Under the pieces are notes generated by a model. It was not told where the DNA came from and made no database searches. It saw nothing but the letters and a program-made list of their open reading frames with translations. Source: an uncultured Paraprevotella sp. (GTDB taxonomy: Bacteria; Bacteroidota; Bacteroidia; Bacteroidales; Bacteroidaceae). From it: a DNA stretch of 64,000 nt. The stretch is from NCBI GenBank assembly GCA_947177395.1, contig CAMWUI010000004.1:1-64000 (forward strand), written 5' to 3'. The number at the start of each line of letters is the position of its first letter. Positions within the stretch are counted from its first letter, which is position 1. The translations under genes were made by a program, and so were the position numbers. Below, in pieces: positions 11,101 through 18,099 of the stretch.

Positions 11101-11579
11101 ACATCTTAAATGAAATAAGCAGATATCATGGCAAGGGCTGGATGAAGAATCTCGCCACGACTTCGAAAATGTCGCAGGTAGCATGGGCAGACTTTATCTA
11201 CGACCTGCGATACAGCGACCAGGTGGATGTCTTCGAGGGCGGATACGGATATATGCGCGGTGTGTTCCGCTGTGAGAATAACTCGTGCATGAACTACGGC
11301 ATACCCTATTTTAATGCGATATCGCGTCTCGAAATAATGCGCCGCATACGCGAATATAGCGGCACTGGGTTCTCCATGGACTATTTCTATGCCCACGACA
11401 CCAACAAGTGGGGAGACAGAGAGGGGCTGACACGCTCGGGGGCAGCATACGCCTCGCTTGAGGGCAATGCCATTACATCCAGCAACATGCACTGCCCGCC
11501 GAAGATTATCACGGCAAAGAAGATGGGCGACAATGTGAGAAGAATCAGAAAAAATCTAAAACGGAATAATAATCGATAA
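8100..11579 (+). CDS. Lipoprotein: fimbrillin + LRR_5 + BACON-like + peptidase M64 (intact HEACGH)
   Basis: ATGA overlap with the previous CDS; lipobox MMTSC; ISTRATDNGFQQDDAVGLFIVDY; GDGWTGEDISSGSYLDMVREQTEYFFGIEPYKSHRDYFNVYVTF; VVQHEACGHGFGKLGDE. Confidence 0.88.
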   Translation: MKKILFTILVFAGMMTSCSDETVPSVSLTDNIPISISAEYPVKGISTRATDNGFQQDDAVGLFIVDYNPDGTPGTLQTKGNRADNVRFGFDGVNWTATHQLYWANKHTPADFYGYYPFNVAIQNAEEHEFSVYVNQNETTADKSNYEQSDLLWAKAEKVQPTADCIPLRYNHLMAGITVQLQMGTGFDVSEWAQTDKTVLIDNVITASTVNLQAGKVTAKEGAATDAVVPLVYNNVWRAVVAPQTIEAGKRVLNITVDGKSYELVKETDIQFISGKMHNFTITVNRNVSTGEFTFELTADDIVAWLDDADLHDGLVRQYIIVNVSEAGTLANVLAERGIDYTKVTALKVIGNVNHCDLTFMGQQMTRLTDLNLAKVILCADEHEEAGVLVGFAKHFCLYHIVFPEKSLIKIGRSAFRAAGLTGSLTIPEGVVEIDQDAFGNNVEGCTNKINAIQLTGTLSLPSTLKKIGNRAFTYQGLYGELKLPEGLEYMGDFDATEDFSPNGAFPYCSFCGSLNLPSSLKEVVVAPSGNFTGNINVPAGVSCFYVPLWFHANNAFLELHEGLTDLNISNCGFAGELILPSTMKKLAQRALSNNKFSKIVMSDNIMRMDDRVMADNPYLTSVVLSKNLACIPPECFKNCSALQSITIPANIDLIKDNAFQNCNALNSIVCEGIEPPVCTESSFNGVNKDNFTVEVPKGCVNKYKEADGWKEFKRIAEYSNFVCRPAHANALNKAHSETIVLNADGAWTVKHVPDWIHLSKTSGTGKAEIQLAFLDMPHGNGNRQDRIVFEMDDHETYCDVSQYDYEYEEDGCLTLQNHSQGNGIDLVFMGDGWTGEDISSGSYLDMVREQTEYFFGIEPYKSHRDYFNVYVTFPLSQEKGVNTMHTYVNNRFGTLYGYDGTICTINQLLTETDEAFQYAVAHSPMKENDRWKAQLILIPNSDEYEGITYYDGNCALSLCPPSSRPYPQDTRGVVQHEACGHGFGKLGDENISKQKWATPDILNEISRYHGKGWMKNLATTSKMSQVAWADFIYDLRYSDQVDVFEGGYGYMRGVFRCENNSCMNYGIPYFNAISRLEIMRRIREYSGTGFSMDYFYAHDTNKWGDREGLTRSGAAYASLEGNAITSSNMHCPPKIITAKKMGDNVRRIRKNLKRNNNR

Positions 11580-11596
11580 TTAAATAAGATTGATAT

Positions 11597-12460
11597 ATGA
11601 AGACTACAAGAATCTTTTGGGCAGCGATGGCTACATTGGCAATGACTGCCTGCAACAATGATGAAGAACAAGTGCTCTCATCTGCCGAGGGCGAAATCCA
11701 ATTGCAGTTTATACATCCGTCGGGACAGACCCGTGCCACAGACACTTCTTTTGAAGACGAAGATGAGATAGGTGTGTATGTCACAACCACCGAGAGCAAA
11801 CTGCAATTGGGTGGTAACGAGGTGAACAACGAGAAATTTGTGTTCAACGGAACCTCCTGGACTTCACCGCGCAAGGTATATTGGAACGAAGGCCGGCACA
11901 ACGTCTATGCTTACTATCCCTATACTAAGACCGTGAATGACGTGGAGGACTTCCGGTTCCGTGTTCAGACAGACCAAAGTACCGCCGACGGATATACCAA
12001 AAGCGATTTCCTCTGGGCTTCGGTCAGCGACATAGCCGCCTCCAACAGTGCCGTAAGGATGCAGTTCGCTCACAAACTCTCTTGTGTAAACATCGTTCTT
12101 GAAAAGGGAGAGAGTTATCAGGGCGAGATACCGGCAGAGACCGAGGTTTATTTATACAACACTGTTCCCGACGCGCTTGTCAGTCTCTCTACGGGGGATG
12201 CCTGCAAGGATTCTTACGGCTCCTCGGAAAGCATACGCTGTTTCCAGGAATCGCCGGCCAAATACAAGGCTATAGTCGTGCCGCAGCAGATCTCGTCACG
12301 CCGCCCGCTGGTAGAAGTCCTGATTGGGAATGTGAGCTATCTGATGGAAGGAACCATCAGCTATAAGCCGGGTATGCGGCATACGATAACCATCACGCTG
12401 GAACAGGATCCGGAACAGATAAAGATTAATATCGGCGGAGAAATCGGTGGCTGGAATTAA
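11597..12460 (+). CDS. Fimbrillin family (Mfa_like_1-type) lipoprotein, stand-alone
   Basis: Lipobox LAMTAC; SGQTRATDTSFEDEDEIGVYVTTT...YAYYPYTKTVNDVEDFRFRVQTDQST...KSDFLWAS...MQFAHKLSCVNIVLEKG; matches the N-modules of the three upstream proteins. Confidence 0.85.
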   Translation: MKTTRIFWAAMATLAMTACNNDEEQVLSSAEGEIQLQFIHPSGQTRATDTSFEDEDEIGVYVTTTESKLQLGGNEVNNEKFVFNGTSWTSPRKVYWNEGRHNVYAYYPYTKTVNDVEDFRFRVQTDQSTADGYTKSDFLWASVSDIAASNSAVRMQFAHKLSCVNIVLEKGESYQGEIPAETEVYLYNTVPDALVSLSTGDACKDSYGSSESIRCFQESPAKYKAIVVPQQISSRRPLVEVLIGNVSYLMEGTISYKPGMRHTITITLEQDPEQIKINIGGEIGGWN

Positions 12461-12484
12461 TTAAAAGTATGATTTAATGTGAAG

Positions 12485-12523
12485 AGTGAAGAGCCCTGTC
12501 GTTGCAGAGTTCTTCACTTTTTT
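12485..12523 (+). terminator. Rho-independent terminator at end of the M64/fimbrillin operon
   Basis: agtgaagagc ... gttcttcact followed by a T-run, 25 nt after the fimbrillin stop codon. Confidence 0.75.
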
Positions 12524-12611
12524 CATTGACAGCCCTGGCCTGTTAACATCCCCGTTGTTATGTCTTGCATGTTTTCTCGCTGAAAAATATGGGGGTTCGG
12601 TAAATAAACGG

Positions 12612-12619
12612 TATATTTG
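12612..12619 (+). promoter_or_regulatory. Bacteroidetes -7 box TATATTTG upstream of the GH89 gene
   Basis: Exact match to TAnnTTTG ~54 nt upstream of the ATG; -33 element not clear. Confidence 0.45.
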
Positions 12620-12672
12620 TCGTTTATGACAATATGATGGATTTTTAATGAACCCTAAATGATAAAAATAGT

Positions 12673-15600
12673 ATGAGAAAACGAATCCTTTTGTTCTGTA
12701 TGTCGGTGGCGCTCGTCATCTGTTCCCGGGCTGCGGATACCGATGCCGTAGTGCGGTTGCTGGAGCGCATAGGAGGAGCGGGAACCGCGGCGCGTTTTGA
12801 ATTGGTTGTGGATGAAAGTCTGGCGGAGAACGGCAAGGACGTATTCGTAGTCGGACCGGGTGACGGTAAGCCTTGTATCAAGGGAAATTCGGTCTTGTCT
12901 CTGTCTGTCGGCCTGAACTGGTATCTGAATCACGTGGCCCGTGTGAACTTGGCGTGGAACCGGTTGAGGACGGATTTGGGCGGAGTGGCCCTGCCCGTTC
13001 CGGCAGCGGAAGAGAAACATGTCTCGACGGCCGATTACAGATATTATCTGAACTATTGTACGTTTTCCTATTCCATGGCTTTCTGGACTTGGGAACGCTG
13101 GGAGGAGGAAATCGACTGGATGGCCATGCGGGGCATCAACATGCCGCTGGCATTGGTCGGCGCGGATGTCGTGTGGCGTAACGTACTGCTGGAATTGGGC
13201 TATACCGATGCGGAGATTAACGACTTTGTTGCCGGTCCCGGTTTTCAGGCTTGGTGGCTCATGAACAATCTGGAAGGATGGGGAGGTCCCAACAAAGCCT
13301 GGTGGTATGAACGGCAGGAGCAGTTGGCCCGGAAGATTCTGGCCCGTATGCGCGAACTGGGTATGACGCCCGTATTGCCCGGTTATAGCGGTATGGCTCC
13401 CAACAATGTCGCTTCCAAACTGGGCTGGCAAGTGTCGGATCCGGGCTCCTGGTGTTATTTCCGCCGTCCGGCTTTCATTGTGCCCACAAGTACGAACTTC
13501 ACCCGGATGGCCGAGCTGTATTACAAGCATCTGGAGGCTGTGATGGGAGTGTCGCCCTATTACAGCATGGATCCCTTCCACGAAGGAGGAAACACATCCG
13601 GTGTGGATCTGCCGGCGGCTTATTCGGCTATACAGCGGGAGATGGACAAGGCGAACCCGAATGCGAAATGGGTGATACAGAGTTGGAACGAGAATCCCCG
13701 CCGGGAGTGCCTGCAAACGATAAAGGCGGGCAAACTGGTTGTACTGGACTTGTTTTCGGACGGTACACCCAAATGGAACAATTACGGGAACCATGAATTC
13801 GTGTACTGTATGTTGCATAACTTCGGCGGGCGCGTGGGTATGCACGGACGTCTGGCGAAGACCATCGGAGGATATTATGAGGCGTTGCGGACGAAACCGG
13901 CCTGCATGAAAGGAGTCGGTGCCACGCCGGAGGGTATAGAGACCAATCCGGTGCTGTATGACGCTTTGTTTGAATTGCCGTGGCACGCGGAAGTTTCTGC
14001 CGATGAATGGTTGACGGAGTATGTGAAGTCGAGATACGGGACAGAAAACTGCGAGGAGGCCGGGCAGGCCTGGAAATTGCTGGGACGGTCGGTCTATGAC
14101 TGCCGGACGGGACAGCAGGGAACGACCGAGCCGGTCATTTGTGCCCGTCCGAATCTGACGGTCAACTCTGTGTCTACCTGGAGCACTGCCCGTATCAGCT
14201 ATGACAAGGAGGATGTTATCCGGGCGGCGGCCTGTCTGTTACAGGTCGGGCAGCAACTGGACGGTGTCAACTATCGGTATGACTTGGTCGATGTTGTCCG
14301 TCAGGCTGTAACCGATCGGGCCAACGGACTGCTGCAACAGGTGAAAGCGGCGTATGATGCGGGCGACAGGCAGGATTTCCTATATAAGAAAGACCGTTTC
14401 CTGCAATTGATTTTGGATCAGGACCGTTTGCTGGCTACTTGTCCGGAGTTCCGTCTCGGGCGCTGGACGCAGATGGCTCGTGCCGTAACGGACGAAGTGG
14501 CGGGGGCCGCCGGGGATAAAGACTGGATGGAATGGAACGCCCGGACGCAGATAACCGTATGGGGACCGCGCAGTTCGGCTAATAACGGTGGGTTGCATGA
14601 TTACTCCAACAGGGAATGGAACGGATTGCTGAAAGATTTCCATTACGAACGCTGGAAAACTTATTTCGACTGTCTGGCGAACGGGACACAACAGCCTGAC
14701 TGGTTTGCCGTGGAGGAAGCGTGGACTCGTGATTTCGACAAACAGTATACGGCCGGAGCAGAAGGTGATGCCGTCCGTGTCGCACAAGAACTGTTCGACC
14801 GTTACTTTGCGCGCATAGGACGGGAAGAAAGCGGGGACGTGCATTATTTCGCATACGGCGAGGAGGCCGACATGCGTCAGACGGTATCGTTCCGGGCTTG
14901 GCGCGGAGAGGATTTCACTTGCCCGGTGAATATTCCTGCCGGGATGGAGGCTACTCTGTCTGTAGACCTGAACAACGACGGAATCTATAATGCGGATGAG
15001 ACGTTTGCGGGAACCGCTTGTACGGTTCCGGCGCAAGCCGCTACCGCGGCTACTCGCGCTATGCTGGCGCTGACGGACAGTACCCGGATTACCTTTACGC
15101 TGATTATTGCCGACAGGGTGACGGAGCCGCGTACGGTGACGGTGCGGACGGCAGATGCGGCTATGGGAACGGTGGCCATAACAGGTACGGACGCGGAAAG
15201 TGTCACGACAGTAGATGACGTGATGGTGACGGCCGTTCCTGCATCGGGGTATGATTTCATTGCGTGGACGAATGCCGCCGGAGAGGTGGTGAGCCGCACG
15301 GCCACGTTTACATATTATGGTAAAGGCGATGAAACCTTTACTGCGAATTTTATCATCAACAAATGGGGACAGCCGCAGGAAGACAGGAGCGAATGGACGA
15401 CGGTGCGCGACTATCAGCAGTATGTCAGCGAGATGACTGTCACGAAGAAGGGGCTGGAACCAAAGGTTATTTATACGGCCTCGGCCTGTCCGGAACATTT
15501 GTTTGTCACTGTGCCAGATGTGGTGAGTGTGGCGCGTGGAAGCAGCTTTCAGTTGGGCTGGCAGGACCCGAACGGCTCCGGTCTGAGTTACTGCCGTCTG

Positions 15601-17964
15601 TCGGCCTATATCGATCTGGACAATGACGGTGAGTTTACGGGAAAGGACGAGTTGATAGCTTTGCTGGGAAACAAGAACATGACTAATCCTTCCCTGAGCA
15701 AAAACGGGATTCAGGTGTTGCTGCCGTTGGATATGCCGGTCGGACTGACGCATATCCGTTTGCGTTTCGACGGTGCGTGGACCGGCGGATGGGATGCCGT
15801 GACAGATGCCAAACCGGCCAAGGCTCCGACGGTGCGCATGGTCTATGACGTTTTGCTGGATGTGACGGAGCATGCCGGGACATCGACTGTTATCCGAGTG
15901 CGGAGCAACAACGAAAAGGCTGGTACGGCCACGATAAGCGGTTCAGGGGATGAGGCTGTGGCTCAGCCCGGCGAACGGATTATCCTGCAGGCTCAGCCGC
16001 AGAACGGTTATCGCTTTGAGAAATGGATGGACGAATACGGACGTATCGTTTCTACGGATGCAAATTATTCCTTTGTTCCGGCGGAAAGCGGTACGTTTAC
16101 GGCGCATTTCCGGACTGTTTTACCAGATGTGTTATCTATTGGAAATTGGAAGGTGCGTTATGCGGAACAGGATGGACGGCTAACTTTGACGGAAGTTGTT
16201 GAAGGTAGCGGAGAACTGGAAATTCCGGCCGTTTATGCGGAAGGTTCAGAGTCTTATCCTATCGTGGCTTTGTCCGCGGATTTTCTGTCCGGCAACGAGA
16301 AGGTGACTTCGGTCTCGTTGCCGTCTTCCATCGTTGATTTAGAAGTCGGACATAGGCATGTGTTGTATCAGAATGCTTGGCAGGGAGACGGTTCCAACAA
16401 CCGTCTGTTGGCTATCGGAAATCCAATACCGGGAAATGGAGACTGGACCCTGTATCTTGAGGCAACGACCGATGGAAGTTCCTATAATACATGGGGCTCC
16501 GGATTAGTGGCTACGGGCAATGATGCTCTGGCTGCGTCCTATAACGGCGGTTTTCAATTGTATTGGGCCAAGAACGGCAATCTGGTGGTGAAGTTTGCAG
16601 GGGAAAGCGACAAAAAAGAATTTACTCATACGGCCGGCAGTTCCTTGCTGTCAGTCGTGATGAAGCATGAGGCAGCTGGAAACGTGATATTGACGGTAAA
16701 GAATGCTGCCGGGAAAGAGGTAACTTACAGGCGATCGGGAGTACGGCTGAATGACATTTCCATGTTGTCGTCTTCCGTGCCGGTCGGTATCGATGTGACA
16801 AGGCTGGCATTTGTGCAGCCAAGTGAACCGGATGGGATTCTGTTTGCCGGTTGTGTGAATTTGGAGGCAATACGGGTGGACAAGTCCAATCCGGTGTATA
16901 GTTCCGGGAATGGTGTATTGTATGACAAGGCGGGCACTACATTGCTGCGGTGTCCGGAGGGTATGAAGGTGCGTGCCTTGCGTCTGCCAGCCGGAGTGGA
17001 ATGTATCGGGAGCAATGCTTTCCGTGCTGTGCGGAAAATGGAACGTATCGTGGCGGCAGCCGGATTGCCCGAAGTCGAGACAAATGCTTTCAATGGAGCG
17101 GGAATAGTGTGTGAGGTCTCTCCGCAAGTTTGTGTCGCGCAGGTGTCCGGATGGGAACTTCCTCTGCTGGTTTCGGTAGCTTGCGGACAAACGGTAAAGA
17201 CGGCTTTATTGGCCGGTGCCTCTCTGGTGGAGATTCAGGCGGACGATACGGACTCGGGGGCGTTGGGTGAAGACTGGACGGCTGGAAGTCGGTGGTATAG
17301 CCGTCGGTTTGGAACGGAGGCTTTCTATCCGCTGTATTTTCCTACGGATGTGGAACGTGTCGTGTCGGAGACGGATGACTTTTGGGGAGATGTGGACGTG
17401 GCCGATGAGTTTATATTATATAGGTATGACGGAAACGTTTTTCGGGAAGTGAAGCTGGAGAATCATGCCTCTGTTGCTGCGGGTGCTTATCTGTTGGCTT
17501 TGAAAGAAAGAATACCTGGACGTGTGTACACGTTCTGTCTGGCAGGCGAAAAGCCTGTATCCTCCACCGATGTTTATACGGGTAATGCCTCTCTTGCTTA
17601 TGAGACCGTGGGTGAAAATACGTATTTGTACCGATCTTCGGCAAACCGTTTTGAACGGGTGAAGCAGGCGCAACCGATTCCTCCGTTTGCGGCATATATG
17701 CGGATGGACGGTAATGAAATGCCGGATTACATCCCGGGAGTGAACAACAGGGGTGTCGGTATGGCGGATACTGTTTCAGCAATCTTCGGTGTATCTGTGG
17801 ACAGGCATAGTATAGTGATTTCGGGGACTTCTTCAGATGTATGCGTGTATTCTGTGTCAGGACAGCTTGTGTATAAAGGAAACAGCCGTCGTATCCGGAT
17901 ACCTTCAGCCGGTGTTTACGTCGTGTCGGTAGGTGACAGAACGTTGAGAGTGGTTGTGCTTTGA
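12673..17964 (+). CDS. Alpha-N-acetylglucosaminidase (GH89, NAGLU-like), multidomain: GH89 - InlB-like - GEVED-like - InlB-like - LRR_5 (interrupted) - C-terminal sorting-like tail
   Basis: YRYYLNYCTFSYSMAFWTWERWEEEIDWMAMRGINMPLALVG, YYSMDPFHEGG, WVIQSWNENPR, WNNYGNHEFVYCMLHNFGGRVGMHGRL are GH89 hallmarks; FEKWMDEYGRIVSTDANYSFVPAESGTFTAHF InlB-like; VYSVSGQLVYKGNSRRIRIPSAGVYVVSVGDRTLRVVVL C-term. Confidence 0.92.
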   Translation: MRKRILLFCMSVALVICSRAADTDAVVRLLERIGGAGTAARFELVVDESLAENGKDVFVVGPGDGKPCIKGNSVLSLSVGLNWYLNHVARVNLAWNRLRTDLGGVALPVPAAEEKHVSTADYRYYLNYCTFSYSMAFWTWERWEEEIDWMAMRGINMPLALVGADVVWRNVLLELGYTDAEINDFVAGPGFQAWWLMNNLEGWGGPNKAWWYERQEQLARKILARMRELGMTPVLPGYSGMAPNNVASKLGWQVSDPGSWCYFRRPAFIVPTSTNFTRMAELYYKHLEAVMGVSPYYSMDPFHEGGNTSGVDLPAAYSAIQREMDKANPNAKWVIQSWNENPRRECLQTIKAGKLVVLDLFSDGTPKWNNYGNHEFVYCMLHNFGGRVGMHGRLAKTIGGYYEALRTKPACMKGVGATPEGIETNPVLYDALFELPWHAEVSADEWLTEYVKSRYGTENCEEAGQAWKLLGRSVYDCRTGQQGTTEPVICARPNLTVNSVSTWSTARISYDKEDVIRAAACLLQVGQQLDGVNYRYDLVDVVRQAVTDRANGLLQQVKAAYDAGDRQDFLYKKDRFLQLILDQDRLLATCPEFRLGRWTQMARAVTDEVAGAAGDKDWMEWNARTQITVWGPRSSANNGGLHDYSNREWNGLLKDFHYERWKTYFDCLANGTQQPDWFAVEEAWTRDFDKQYTAGAEGDAVRVAQELFDRYFARIGREESGDVHYFAYGEEADMRQTVSFRAWRGEDFTCPVNIPAGMEATLSVDLNNDGIYNADETFAGTACTVPAQAATAATRAMLALTDSTRITFTLIIADRVTEPRTVTVRTADAAMGTVAITGTDAESVTTVDDVMVTAVPASGYDFIAWTNAAGEVVSRTATFTYYGKGDETFTANFIINKWGQPQEDRSEWTTVRDYQQYVSEMTVTKKGLEPKVIYTASACPEHLFVTVPDVVSVARGSSFQLGWQDPNGSGLSYCRLSAYIDLDNDGEFTGKDELIALLGNKNMTNPSLSKNGIQVLLPLDMPVGLTHIRLRFDGAWTGGWDAVTDAKPAKAPTVRMVYDVLLDVTEHAGTSTVIRVRSNNEKAGTATISGSGDEAVAQPGERIILQAQPQNGYRFEKWMDEYGRIVSTDANYSFVPAESGTFTAHFRTVLPDVLSIGNWKVRYAEQDGRLTLTEVVEGSGELEIPAVYAEGSESYPIVALSADFLSGNEKVTSVSLPSSIVDLEVGHRHVLYQNAWQGDGSNNRLLAIGNPIPGNGDWTLYLEATTDGSSYNTWGSGLVATGNDALAASYNGGFQLYWAKNGNLVVKFAGESDKKEFTHTAGSSLLSVVMKHEAAGNVILTVKNAAGKEVTYRRSGVRLNDISMLSSSVPVGIDVTRLAFVQPSEPDGILFAGCVNLEAIRVDKSNPVYSSGNGVLYDKAGTTLLRCPEGMKVRALRLPAGVECIGSNAFRAVRKMERIVAAAGLPEVETNAFNGAGIVCEVSPQVCVAQVSGWELPLLVSVACGQTVKTALLAGASLVEIQADDTDSGALGEDWTAGSRWYSRRFGTEAFYPLYFPTDVERVVSETDDFWGDVDVADEFILYRYDGNVFREVKLENHASVAAGAYLLALKERIPGRVYTFCLAGEKPVSSTDVYTGNASLAYETVGENTYLYRSSANRFERVKQAQPIPPFAAYMRMDGNEMPDYIPGVNNRGVGMADTVSAIFGVSVDRHSIVISGTSSDVCVYSVSGQLVYKGNSRRIRIPSAGVYVVSVGDRTLRVVVL

Positions 17965-17982
17965 TGTGCAGATTCTGTGGAA

Positions 17983-18014
17983 TTTGCATAATAGGGATGA
18001 TTTGACTAACTTTG
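17983..18014 (+). promoter_or_regulatory. Consensus Bacteroides promoter for the GH2-led operon
   Basis: TTTG (17983-17986) - 20 nt - TAACTTTG (18007-18014); matches -33/-7 spacing of 19-21 nt. Confidence 0.7.
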
Positions 18015-18099
18015 CCCTTGTCCTTGACAACCACTGTGACTTTCATGGAAAAACATGCGGTGTCTGTTAAATAACCGTCATCTGCTAAAAGAAATCAAG

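Noticed and set aside
12655-15873. Long minus-strand ORFs (443 aa and 497 aa) opposite GH89
   Set aside because: Antisense to a well-supported GH89 CDS; no recognisable domains, compositionally artefactual.
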